DNA of 35,013 bases, from assembly GCA_035495315.1 (NCBI GenBank), contig DATJGF010000172.1, positions 1 through 35,013 on the forward strand. Direction: 5' to 3'. This DNA comes from DATJGF01 sp035495315. GTDB taxonomy: Bacteria; Verrucomicrobiota; Verrucomicrobiia; Limisphaerales; UBA8199. Under the pieces are notes generated by a model that saw nothing but the letters and a program-made list of their open reading frames with translations, made no database searches and was not told the DNA's origin. Position 1 is the stretch's first letter, and each line of letters starts with the position of its first letter. The translations under genes were made by a program, and so were the position numbers. This document shows, piece after piece, positions 15,913-24,351 of this stretch.

Positions 15913-18900
15913 TTAGTCTGCGGAAAACTTGCCGTAACGAAGGGCCAGGGTAGGCAATACCAGCAGATTCAAGAGCGTGGAGGTCAGCAGGCCACCGAGA
16001 ATCACGATGGCCATTGGTCCCTCGATTTCGCGTCCCGCTTCACCAGTGCCAAGGGCGAGGGGCAAGAGGCCGAGACCGGTGACCGTGGCGGTCATCAAGA
16101 TCGGTACCAACCGTTCTGAGGCCCCGCGCATCACCGCCTCGGGACCCCAGGTCATGCCCTCAACGGTTACCAGGTGTTCGAAATGTGAAATCATCATGAT
16201 CGAATTGCGAGTCGTGATGCCAAACAACGTGACAAACCCAACCAGCGATCCAATCGTCAGACCGCTTTCGACTGGCGAAATCAAGCTGCTGATCCATACC
16301 GCCAGCACACCTCCCACCAAGGCAAACGGCACGTTCGCCAACACCAGCAGGAGATTGCGCCAATTGTGGAACACCACCGAGAGCAACAGCAGAATGCCGA
16401 CAGCGGCGATCGCCGAATGCAGAAGCAATTCTCGTTGCGCTTTTTGTTTCGCCTGCGCAGCGCCACTAAACTCCGCATACGTGCCGGAAGGAAAGCTCAC
16501 GCCGGCGGAGACCTTTTGTCTCGCTTCAGCCACAAACGCACTGATATCGCGGCCAGTGACAGCGCACGTGACTGTTTGGCGCCGGCGCGCGCCCTCATGC
16601 AGGATAGAGGGACGCCCGCCGGTCGGATAGATGTCAGTCAGTTCGCGCAAAGGTAGTCGCACTCCCGCGGGACTGCTTAGCAGCAGGCCGCCGACAGATT
16701 CTGGATCCTGGCGAGCCGCCGGATTAAGGATGACGTTGACGTCTATGGTTTGGTTGCCCTGGTGAGTCTGAGCCACAATGTTTCCCTGGTAGGCGGTTTG
16801 CACAGCCTCCAGCACATCCACCGGACGATAGCCAAATTGCTGCAGACGTTCGGGCCGCAAGCGAATGACCATGCGCGGAGCTCCTGCGGGCGCTTTGACC
16901 TTCACGTCGGCATGACCGGTTACCGTGTTCAAAACATTGGCCACCTCGTGTGCTTTGGCATCCAGCACGTCCAGATCCTGTCCGAAAATGTTTACGACCA
17001 CCGGCTCTACTTCCCCGGTAATCGTCTCGCTGATGCGATCCCCAAGGAATGTGGTGACCTCGGACTGAATCCCCGGGATTTGCTGCAGGAGGTTGCGAAT
17101 CTCATCCTGAAGAGCCGCTTGGTCGGCGCCGGGTATCGGCTTGAGTTCGACATGCAATTCGCTCCGATATGGCCCCCACGGGTCCTCACCCAGCTCAGCT
17201 CGGCCAACCTGCTGTTCGACCGTGTCAATGTTGGTATTGCCAAGCAACGCCTCCGAAATGCGGCTGCCAATTCGCCTGGTTTCATGCAACGACGTGCCCG
17301 GCGCGGCAAAAACCTGCAGGACGAAGTGGCCTTCCCGAAATTCCGGCAGCAACCCGCCACCGCTGGCGGGAAGCCGGATCAACGCCGCCACGATTCCAAT
17401 AACGACGAACGCGATGAGCACTCGCGGCCAGCGCGCCGCAACGCCAAGCATTCCGGCGTAACCCGCCTTCAAGCGGCGTTGCAGCCACGGCTCATGTGGA
17501 GTTCGAATGCCTTTGCCGAAGAAGAGATACGACAACGCAGGCGTGACCGTCAGCGCGACCAATAACGACGCCAGGATCGCCAGAATGTAACTGAGCGCTA
17601 GCGGTGCAAAAAAACTGCCTTGCAGCCCGGTTAACGTCAGCACCGGCATAAAAACGAGAGTGACGGTGAAGGTGGCGAAGATAACTGCACGCCTTACTTC
17701 CAGTGATGCATTGAGCACTATGTCAAACACACGCTGACCCAACGTTTGACCGGGTGCAGTTCCAGGTGCCTGGCCCTGGGCACGGAACTCGCGCAAGCGC
17801 CGGAAAATATTCTCCACATCAATAATGGAGTCATCGACCACTTCGCCGAGGGCGATTGCCAAGCCACCAAGTGTGATTGTATTGATGGTGATTCCCAGCT
17901 TTTGAAGCACGATGATCGCCGTAAGAAGCGACAGCGGAATAGCGACCAGGGAGATCCCCGCCGTGCGGATGCTGCCCAGGAACAGGATCAAAACAACAGT
18001 GACGAGAATACCACCGATCATCATTGAGTGTTCCATATTCCTCAATGCAATCTCGATGAATGTCGCCGGCCGGTGCAGGCGCGGGTAGAGCTTGATCCCC
18101 TGTTGCTTGAGCACCAGGTCCATTTCCTTGAGGGCCGCCTCAAGCCGCTCGGTCACCTCCATCGTGTTGGCGCCGAACTGGCTCGACATCGTCAGTAGCA
18201 CGCCATCACGGCCCTGGATGAGGCAATCGCCGAACTTGGGCTCCGGCGCCTCAACGACGCGAGCGACGTCCTTCAACCGGACGCTAAAACTGTTCGTATG
18301 CACTACCACCACTTCGCCCAACACTTCCGGTGTCAGGGCCTGGCCTTCAGTTTGGAGCGTAACGCGCTGATTAGTGGTCTCGATGAAACCTGCGCCCATG
18401 ACTGCCGTCGAAAGGCGTGTCGCTGTAACAAGGTCCGAAAGTGCGAGGTCATAGGCCAATAGACGCTCTGGTTCCACTTGGATCTGAAACTGCCGCACTT
18501 CCCCGCCGAACGTGCTGCACTTCGCTACACCAGGCACTGACAGCAAGCGTGGCTTGAGCGTCCAATCGGCGAAGGTCCGCAGCTGCATCGGTGTCAGCGT
18601 GTCGGAAACCAGCCCGATTTTCAGCAAGTCCATCGTGGAGGACGTCAACGGTGTCATACGCGGCGTTTTGACACTGGTCGGCAACGTCCCTGCAGTCTCT
18701 GCCAGTTTCTCTGCAAGCAGTTGACGCGCCCGGAATACGTCGGTTCCTTCTTTGAAAACCGCGGTGATGATCGATAAACCTTCAATCGATTCGGAGCGAA
18801 GCGACTCCATGTCACCGAGACCATTGACCATTGTTTCAATGGGCAAGGTTACGAGCAGTTCCACCTGCTCCGGCGCCAGGCCAGGACATTCAGTCTGAAT

Positions 18901-19044
18901 CACTACCTGCGGTTGAACGAAATTGGGGAAGACATCGAGCTTTGCGGTGTCGGCAACGTAAATGCCGTAACCCATGAGGACACAGGCCAACACAACGACG
19001 ATCAGACGGTGTCTCAGCGAGAACCTTACCAGAGCTTGCAGCAT
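15913..19044 (-). CDS. RND efflux pump, CzcA/CusA-like inner-membrane subunit
   Basis: This 1043-residue protein is full length for an RND pump. It has an N-terminal membrane helix (HRLIVVVLACVLMGYGIYVA), two large periplasmic loops and about twelve transmembrane helices in two bundles. The heavy-metal-efflux branch is suggested by the opening FPNFVQPQVVIQTECPGLAPEQVELLVTLPIE and by the proton-relay helix GEVVDDSIIDVENIFRRL, with Asp404/Asp405, Asp409 and Glu411. CzcA has DGAVV where this protein has DDSII, so the cation cannot be named. It should form an envelope-spanning complex with the adaptor and TolC-like proteins encoded just upstream. It begins 117 bp after the adaptor stop and ends the operon. 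Confidence 0.92.
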   Translation of the reverse strand: MLQALVRFSLRHRLIVVVLACVLMGYGIYVADTAKLDVFPNFVQPQVVIQTECPGLAPEQVELLVTLPIETMVNGLGDMESLRSESIEGLSIITAVFKEGTDVFRARQLLAEKLAETAGTLPTSVKTPRMTPLTSSTMDLLKIGLVSDTLTPMQLRTFADWTLKPRLLSVPGVAKCSTFGGEVRQFQIQVEPERLLAYDLALSDLVTATRLSTAVMGAGFIETTNQRVTLQTEGQALTPEVLGEVVVVHTNSFSVRLKDVARVVEAPEPKFGDCLIQGRDGVLLTMSSQFGANTMEVTERLEAALKEMDLVLKQQGIKLYPRLHRPATFIEIALRNMEHSMMIGGILVTVVLILFLGSIRTAGISLVAIPLSLLTAIIVLQKLGITINTITLGGLAIALGEVVDDSIIDVENIFRRLREFRAQGQAPGTAPGQTLGQRVFDIVLNASLEVRRAVIFATFTVTLVFMPVLTLTGLQGSFFAPLALSYILAILASLLVALTVTPALSYLFFGKGIRTPHEPWLQRRLKAGYAGMLGVAARWPRVLIAFVVIGIVAALIRLPASGGGLLPEFREGHFVLQVFAAPGTSLHETRRIGSRISEALLGNTNIDTVEQQVGRAELGEDPWGPYRSELHVELKPIPGADQAALQDEIRNLLQQIPGIQSEVTTFLGDRISETITGEVEPVVVNIFGQDLDVLDAKAHEVANVLNTVTGHADVKVKAPAGAPRMVIRLRPERLQQFGYRPVDVLEAVQTAYQGNIVAQTHQGNQTIDVNVILNPAARQDPESVGGLLLSSPAGVRLPLRELTDIYPTGGRPSILHEGARRRQTVTCAVTGRDISAFVAEARQKVSAGVSFPSGTYAEFSGAAQAKQKAQRELLLHSAIAAVGILLLLSVVFHNWRNLLLVLANVPFALVGGVLAVWISSLISPVESGLTIGSLVGFVTLFGITTRNSIMMISHFEHLVTVEGMTWGPEAVMRGASERLVPILMTATVTGLGLLPLALGTGEAGREIEGPMAIVILGGLLTSTLLNLLVLPTLALRYGKFSAD

Positions 19045-19161
19045 GCGCGCGTTAGATTGATCTCATTTTTGGAGATCGATTCACCGCCAGGGCCAAACTT
19101 ATAGGTGCCAGGTCCGACTGAGTCTTGTGGCATTCGCCACTTTGAACGGAGAAGTCGTGGT

Positions 19162-20187
19162 TCATTCTCCCGCCTGCCCTTTGAGTTCTTCCGAAAGAAG
19201 TTCTTGAGCACCCACAATCACCACTTTGTCTACGAGCTTTAACCCCTGGCGTACAAACCAGCCGTGGTTTAGTGGCGAAGCCAACTTCACCTCCTGGCGG
19301 ACAAAATCCGCGTCGCTCGTCTGCCGATAAACCCAGGTAGCTCCATTGAACCGTACGATGGCATCGCTGGGGACCTCTATGCCGGATTGTGGATCGCCGG
19401 GGAAAGAAAGCAGCCCTTCAACCGCAGCACCAGGAGCCAGATGCAATGAGTTAGTTACCAACTGGAACAAAAAACCTCGGCCCTGGAGCTGCGGATCCAC
19501 TAAAGGCGCCGGACCAAGGAATTTGGCGACCACAGGAGTTGATTCAGCTGTCAGTGTGATAACCCGCGCTTCAGTAGGCATGGCAGTGACCGGCTGTCCC
19601 GCTGGAAGCTGCAGTTGCACCAGGACAGTAGCAAGCAGACTAAGGGAGCGGACAAACTCCGAGAGATCAGGCCGTTCGGAAATCTCACGCCCCCAGCCTG
19701 ACAACAGCCGCAGGCGAATGGATTCGGCTTGGGTCTGGTCGCGAGCCGCGGCCGCCTCGGCGCTCTGAAGTGCGCGTTCGGAGGCATTGCTTTGTCCGGC
19801 GAGCGTTTTCAACCGCACGAGCTCAGCTTGGGAAGCCGCGCTCGCCGCTTGCGCGCTGATCATCTCGGCCACCAAAGAAGTCAAAGGAGCCACATCCAAC
19901 ACGCGGCCGTAGGCTTTTAATTCAGGGAGTAACTGGGCCGGCTGTAAAGCCGCTGTCTGCAGGCCCATTAATTTTTGCGTAGCAGAGTCGAGCGTAATAA
20001 CTGTTTCCCCGTTGGTCCCATGTTTAACCCGCGATTCAGACTCCAAGGCTTTCTCCGTTGTTTTTTCGGCAGCACCCGATTTCTCTTCCTGTTTTTCCTT
20101 GTGTGAACAACCGAAGAGGACAAGCGCCAAAACAATCAGAGACCAGAGCAGGCGATTCAGGGTTTTTAAACTAACGAGGATGGTCAT
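19162..20187 (-). CDS. RND efflux periplasmic adaptor, lipoprotein
   Basis: This 341-residue membrane-fusion protein links the inner-membrane pump to the outer-membrane channel. The N-terminus is a lipoprotein signal (LLWSLIVLALVLFGC). A CzcB-like start follows (VITLDSATQKLMGLQTAALQP), then an alanine-rich alpha hairpin (AQAASAASQAELVRLKTLAGQ and following) and beta-barrel segments (LAPGAAVEGLLSF, IEVPSDAIVRFNGATWVY). I chose ATG 20187: the upstream frame from 20271 adds 28 unlikely residues inside the tolC-like gene. This start overlaps the preceding stop by 17 bp, so translation is probably coupled. The substrate should follow the pump, likely a metal ion or small toxic compound. Confidence 0.9.
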   Translation of the reverse strand: MTILVSLKTLNRLLWSLIVLALVLFGCSHKEKQEEKSGAAEKTTEKALESESRVKHGTNGETVITLDSATQKLMGLQTAALQPAQLLPELKAYGRVLDVAPLTSLVAEMISAQAASAASQAELVRLKTLAGQSNASERALQSAEAAAARDQTQAESIRLRLLSGWGREISERPDLSEFVRSLSLLATVLVQLQLPAGQPVTAMPTEARVITLTAESTPVVAKFLGPAPLVDPQLQGRGFLFQLVTNSLHLAPGAAVEGLLSFPGDPQSGIEVPSDAIVRFNGATWVYRQTSDADFVRQEVKLASPLNHGWFVRQGLKLVDKVVIVGAQELLSEELKGQAGE

Positions 20188-21622
20188 TTGCAGCTTGCGG
20201 GTTTGCGGGTTTCGACTCGAATAATGCAGGAGGCAGGTCCAGGGGGCGTTGCACCGCATCTTCCAAGGCACCGAACGCCTGCTGTAATTTCAGCTGCGCA
20301 TCCACCCGGGTTAATTCGAGGTTATTCATCTCAATTTCGGCGGTCAGCACCTCGAACCGATCAACGGCCCCGACACTAAACTGCGCCAGGACGGATTGAT
20401 ATTGGCTCGTTTGGGCTGCTACCAACCCCTCGAGGGCTTTGAGGTTTGTTTGGCTGGCATCGAATGAGGCAATGGCCTGATCGATATCACCAATCACTTT
20501 GGCCTGCAGCGCCAAGAACCGGGCGGCACTGGCCTCACGACGGGCGCTGGCCTCTGCGATCGGTCCTTTGTGCTGGTTGAGCAACGGAAGTTCCAAATTA
20601 ACCCCTATTTGCCAGTCATGTTCGCCGGTGCTGCCTGCGTTCCAAGAGTACCCGGGCGTCAGATGCACATCTGGATATTGTTTGGCAATTTCCAACTGCA
20701 AGGCGGATTGGCTCGCGGCATAATCGGCCAGGGCGCTGAGGATGTCATTCCGACTGAGCAAGGCCATCTCGCGAGTTTCGCTGCTCGCCAACTCCTGCGC
20801 CGCTGGTGGCCGGGCCAAATCAAACGCAAAGGATAAGCCTGCGAGCGCAGAAGCAGGCACACCTAATGCCACTGCCAAACGAGGACGGGCCTCTGCTAGG
20901 GAGCGTTGGGCGTCCGCCAGGTCAGCCCGCGACCGCGCCAGAGCCAGGCGTTGGGCATTAAGTTCAATTCCGGAAACGGCGCCGGCTTGGAACTCCTGGT
21001 TCAGACGCCTAATCATGTCTTCGCGCAACGCGACCTGACGCTCGAGGGAACTGACCCGTTTCTCGGCCGCGACATATTCCACCAGGGCCTTCCGCACCTC
21101 GCCCCGCACCTTCCAAGCGGCACTGGCCAAATTGAACCGAGCCGCCTCTGAGAGGTGTTGAGCTTGTTCGATGCGCCGGCTCCGTTTGCCGAACGTTTCG
21201 ATTGGGAAATCAAAGATGATTCCGGGAATCCAGGGACTGGCGGCACCGGCAACCGGTTCATAGATCCCAGTCGCGCTCACGGTGGGGTTTGGTCGCTCCG
21301 CGGCGGTTTGCTTGCCGCCCAATGCGACGCGCCACTCGGCGCGCGCCACATCGAGGTTGGGGTTATAATAAAATGCCGCCAAAGTCAGCATCTCGAAATC
21401 CCAAGTCCTCACTGGCCATTCAATCGTCTCTTTATGCAGGTTTCGTTCGAGAAAAGTCTTAAACTGCGTGTTGGACAGGGTCTGACTTTCCAATTGCCTG
21501 GCGGTTTCGTGCGGTGACAGCGGCTTGGGCTCGAAGCGAGCACATCCCCAAAGAAGCAACAGGGTTCCGATCAGCAGGATCGGCAGAGAATGGGCCCGCT
21601 CTAAATAAACGGCTTTCCGCAT
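20171..21622 (-). CDS. TolC-family outer-membrane efflux lipoprotein
   Basis: This 483-residue protein has a lipoprotein signal (LPILLIGTLLLLWGC, cysteine near residue 27). Its body is the duplicated TolC/OEP coiled-coil pattern with long Ala/Gln/Arg-rich helices, for example QAQHLSEAARFNLASAAWKVRGEVRKALVEYVAAEKRV and, in the second half, IGVNLELPLLNQHKGPIAEASARREASAARF. PLLNQHKGPIAEA is the conserved second OEP signature. It forms the outer-membrane duct of the tripartite system and is the first gene of the operon, overlapping the adaptor. The 111 bp upstream are shared with the divergent cupredoxin-like gene, so both promoters lie there. Confidence 0.92.
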   Translation of the reverse strand: MRKAVYLERAHSLPILLIGTLLLLWGCARFEPKPLSPHETARQLESQTLSNTQFKTFLERNLHKETIEWPVRTWDFEMLTLAAFYYNPNLDVARAEWRVALGGKQTAAERPNPTVSATGIYEPVAGAASPWIPGIIFDFPIETFGKRSRRIEQAQHLSEAARFNLASAAWKVRGEVRKALVEYVAAEKRVSSLERQVALREDMIRRLNQEFQAGAVSGIELNAQRLALARSRADLADAQRSLAEARPRLAVALGVPASALAGLSFAFDLARPPAAQELASSETREMALLSRNDILSALADYAASQSALQLEIAKQYPDVHLTPGYSWNAGSTGEHDWQIGVNLELPLLNQHKGPIAEASARREASAARFLALQAKVIGDIDQAIASFDASQTNLKALEGLVAAQTSQYQSVLAQFSVGAVDRFEVLTAEIEMNNLELTRVDAQLKLQQAFGALEDAVQRPLDLPPALFESKPANPQAANDHPR

Positions 21623-21733
21623 TTCTTGACCTGTCTCAGGCAGTAACTACGATGTGGGTTTATGGACCCAAAAACGCGTTGGCGCAACCTTGTTTTCGGG
21701 AACCAAATTCGACGTTGTGCCTCTAACAGAAGT

Positions 21734-22363
21734 ATGAAATATACAAAACCGATACCGCACACACAATCTTTGCACGGATGGCTAAGCATTCGAAAGCTGC
21801 TGATGTTTTGCAGTCTTGTCTTGTTATCAATGGCGCAATCGATGGCGGCAGCTGACTTCACGGTCACGTCGCCGGGCTTTTCCTATACCATTAACGGCAC
21901 AAACAATAACCCGCAACTGACGTTGGTGCGCGGCAAGACCTATACTTTTGCTGTAAATGCGAGCTCGATTCACCCGTTTTTTATCGAGAGCGCCGGCGTG
22001 ACGAACAACAACATCTCCCAAGGCACAATTACCTGGACGGTGCCAATGGTGGCGTCGAACTACAATTACATCTGTTCGATTCACTTTTTTGGAGGCAAAA
22101 TCAACACTGTTGCAGCCCCACCTCCTCCTCCACCACCAACGATTCAAGTGCTAAACCTCTCCGTTGGCAGTAACGTCGTACTGTTGTCCACCGGCACTAA
22201 TACCTGGAGCGTTAATCCCCAGTTCTCAACCAATCTCACCTCTACCAATTGGTTTGCATTAACTGTCATCACCAATCGGTTCTTGAGCGGCACCAACGAA
22301 ACCATTTGCGGCAAACCTCCCGGCGACAACGTCTTCATCCGCATCCAATCGAGTCCCAAATAG
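21734..22363 (+). CDS. Secreted cupredoxin-like protein lacking the axial methionine
   Basis: This 209-residue protein has a signal peptide (IRKLLMFCSLVLLSMAQSMAAA). Residues about 40-128 look like a plastocyanin-type cupredoxin: an early His80 in SSIHPFFI and the C-terminal copper loop YICSIHFFGGKINTV with Cys114 and His117. The axial Met usually found a few residues after the second His is absent; Gly120, Gly121 and Lys122 occupy that stretch. A seven-proline linker leads to a 70-residue Asn/Thr-rich C-terminal domain (FSTNLTSTNWFALTVI) resembling the tail of the RCC1-like protein. ATG 21734 is preferred over 21662 because AGAAG precedes it and the signal peptide then lies near the N-terminus. 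The gene is divergent from the RND efflux operon, hinting at metal handling. Confidence 0.8.
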   Translation: MKYTKPIPHTQSLHGWLSIRKLLMFCSLVLLSMAQSMAAADFTVTSPGFSYTINGTNNNPQLTLVRGKTYTFAVNASSIHPFFIESAGVTNNNISQGTITWTVPMVASNYNYICSIHFFGGKINTVAAPPPPPPPTIQVLNLSVGSNVVLLSTGTNTWSVNPQFSTNLTSTNWFALTVITNRFLSGTNETICGKPPGDNVFIRIQSSPK

Positions 22364-22465
22364 TGTAGCGTCAGGGGCCTCACTTGAGGTAGAAGACTCC
22401 CGGCTACCTTGGGGTGCATCCTCGGGGCGTATTGCCCAAATAAGCGTAGCTCAAGTTAATCGGAA

Positions 22466-22487
22466 GCCGAGCTCCGCGGAGCTCGGC
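22466..22487. repeat. 22-nt perfect palindrome
   Basis: The half-site GCCGAGCTCCG (22466-22476) is followed directly by its reverse complement. It contains no spacer and no T run. It resembles REP-type repeats rather than a terminator. Confidence 0.5.
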
Positions 22488-22560
22488 CTTGCCAAAAAGT
22501 CATTTGGCAACGCCCTCACACCGCCCCGTTTATGCGCCAGCGACGTCTCTTATTGTCCGC

Positions 22561-22584
22561 TGCCGCGCGAACGCGGCATTTTCA
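22561..22584 (+). terminator. Possible terminator between cupredoxin gene and guaB
   Basis: A 7-bp stem (TGCCGCG/CGCGGCA, 22561-22578) with a CGAA tetraloop is followed by TTTTC. It is almost 200 bp after the cupredoxin stop, so assignment to that gene is tentative. Confidence 0.45.
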
Positions 22585-22688
22585 CACTTTCCGTAGATTA
22601 GATTTTGAGCACACTTTTGCGGATGCGCCGCTAGATTGCATGGACTCTTTTCGCTTGCTATTAGGAGCAGATTCGGCTTTTAAAGCAC

Positions 22689-24254
22689 ATGGCAACGTCC
22701 AAAGAGTCTGACAACCTCGATTCGAAGTTTTTCAAGCCTGCGGATTCTTTTTTCCCGGCCTACTACCATGTCGGCCTGACGTTTGATGACGTCACGCTAG
22801 CAACCCTCTACTCCGAAGTCCTTCCCCGCGAAACCTTGCTGGAGGCGGAACTGGCAGAGAATCTCCATCTCAACATTCCAATCATTTCATCGGACATGGA
22901 TACGGTGACCGAGTCGCGCATGGCGATCGCGATGGCACTTAACGGCGGATTGGGAATCATCCATTACAACATGACCGAGCGGGAACAACTCTCGGAGGTC
23001 AGTCGCGTCAAGAATCATGTCCATGGATTAATCCAGGAGCCAATTAAAACCGCGCCCGATCAACTGATTGGCGATGTTTTGGGTTTGATCGAAAAGAAGC
23101 ATTTCACCTTCAGCACCTTCCCGGTAGTCGATGGTGATGGAAAACTCGTAGGTCTGCTGCCAGGTCATGTCGTAAAGCATCGCTATGGCAAACGCAAGGT
23201 GGCCGAGGCGCTGACGCCAAGAAGCCAGGTACAAACCATTAACAAGAAAGACCTCGGCCGAGATCCCATTGCGAAGGCGGACCGCTTCTTCACCGATCAC
23301 CCCGGCATTCACAAACTGCTGGTTGTGGATGACCAGGACCGGTTGCATGGCCTGTTCACCATGAGCGACGTCGAACGCATCACGCAGGAGCGTAACGCTC
23401 AATTCAAGCCCACCCGCGACGCCAATTTCCGCCTGGTCTGTGGCGCGGCAGTTTCGGCTACTCGCAATGCCTTCGGCGAATTGGATCGCGAAAAGATTCT
23501 TGCTCACGTAGGCGGCCTGGTCGAGCGCGGCCTCGACGCCGTCGCCGTATCCACGGCCCACGGGCACAGCAAGGGGGTCGGTGAGGCTGTGCGCATGTTG
23601 CGAGACGCGTTTCCCAAGCTCGTGATTATTGCCGGCAACGTGACCAGTGCCGCCGGCGTTGAGTACTTGGCCGATTGTGGCGCCAACGCGATCAAAGTTG
23701 GCCAGGGGCCGGGCTCTATCTGCACAACTCGCATTGTCGCAGGCGTTGGCATCCCACAATTAACCGCGCTCTACGTCGCCTCGCGGGCGGGCCAAAAGAA
23801 ACGGGTCGCGATTATTGCCGACGGTGGCATTACGAAATCGGGCGATATAGTAAAGGCGCTCACTCTCGCCAACGCGGTGATCTGTGGCGGCATTTTCGCC
23901 GGTTGTCCGGAAGCGCCGGGCGAAGTGATGGAGTTCAGCGGCAAGCGCTACAAGCAGTACCGCGGGATGGGAAGTATCGCCGCGATGAAGGCCGGCTCAG
24001 CGGTTCGTTATGGGCATGCACAGGACAGCACTCGCAAAGTGGCTCCCGAAGGCGTCGAGGCCCTGAAAGAAGTCACGGGTTCGGTGGACAAGGTTCTTAC
24101 GCAGCTCATCGGCGGCATTCAATCAGGCATGGGTTATCTCGGCGCGGCAAACCTTGCTCAATTAAGAGACAAAGCGCGGTTTATTCGCGTCAGCCCTGCC
24201 GGACAACGGGAAGCCGCACCGCACGATGTGGTTGAACTGAAAGCCGGAGGCTGA
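22689..24254 (+). CDS. guaB: IMP dehydrogenase
   Basis: This 521-residue cytoplasmic enzyme oxidises IMP to XMP with NAD+, the committed step of GMP synthesis. The N-terminal barrel begins LTFDDVTLATLYSEVLPRE, and PIISSDMDTVTESRMAIAMALNGGLGIIH is canonical. A pair of CBS domains sits at about residues 115-235. The catalytic loop GPGSICTTR contains Cys345, and the mobile flap is YRGMGSIAAMKAGSAVRYGH. The C-terminal HDV matches other GuaB proteins. The normally invariant Asp of the VDTAHGH motif is replaced by Ser288 (VAVSTAHGHS). Length is slightly above the usual 485-500 because of an N-terminal extension. Product assignment is firm despite the substitution. Confidence 0.93.
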   Translation: MATSKESDNLDSKFFKPADSFFPAYYHVGLTFDDVTLATLYSEVLPRETLLEAELAENLHLNIPIISSDMDTVTESRMAIAMALNGGLGIIHYNMTEREQLSEVSRVKNHVHGLIQEPIKTAPDQLIGDVLGLIEKKHFTFSTFPVVDGDGKLVGLLPGHVVKHRYGKRKVAEALTPRSQVQTINKKDLGRDPIAKADRFFTDHPGIHKLLVVDDQDRLHGLFTMSDVERITQERNAQFKPTRDANFRLVCGAAVSATRNAFGELDREKILAHVGGLVERGLDAVAVSTAHGHSKGVGEAVRMLRDAFPKLVIIAGNVTSAAGVEYLADCGANAIKVGQGPGSICTTRIVAGVGIPQLTALYVASRAGQKKRVAIIADGGITKSGDIVKALTLANAVICGGIFAGCPEAPGEVMEFSGKRYKQYRGMGSIAAMKAGSAVRYGHAQDSTRKVAPEGVEALKEVTGSVDKVLTQLIGGIQSGMGYLGAANLAQLRDKARFIRVSPAGQREAAPHDVVELKAGG

Positions 24255-24277
24255 CGAGCGGGCGAGTCCCGAAACTC

Positions 24278-24325
24278 GAAATCCGAAATTCGAAAATTAA
24301 GGTGTCTAAACATTTTCGGATTTCG
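24278..24325. terminator. Bidirectional terminator between guaB and the MFS gene
   Basis: CGAAATCCGAAA (24278-24289) and TTTCGGATTTCG (24314-24325) form a perfect 12-bp stem in the 97-bp convergent gap. Flanking A- and T-rich sequence suits termination from both sides. Confidence 0.55.
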
Positions 24326-24351
24326 GCTTTCCCTGCTTCGGATTTCATTCG

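Larger units (their letters stand above)
22364..22688. other. Gene-free gap before guaB with palindromes
   Basis: These 325 bp contain a 22-nt perfect palindrome, a short hairpin TTGCCAAAAAG/CATTTGGCAA just after it, and a GC-rich stem followed by TTTTC. No coding sequence is visible. The guaB promoter should lie in the right half. AGGAG at about 22664 is too far from the ATG to be its ribosome site. Confidence 0.6.

Noticed and set aside
15653..15916. Frames on both strands after the response regulator (about 87 and 71 codons)
   Set aside because: Both are products of the 145-bp palindromic element; their translations mirror each other (VAVGVSPAEE and VAVGVSPAVE).
16750..17565. 271-codon plus-strand frame opposite the RND pump
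   Set aside because: It is antisense to a full-length pump gene with intact motifs, and its own translation has no recognisable domain.
23028..23759. 243-codon minus-strand frame opposite guaB
   Set aside because: It is antisense to guaB, which has complete IMPDH signatures; the frame shows no domain.
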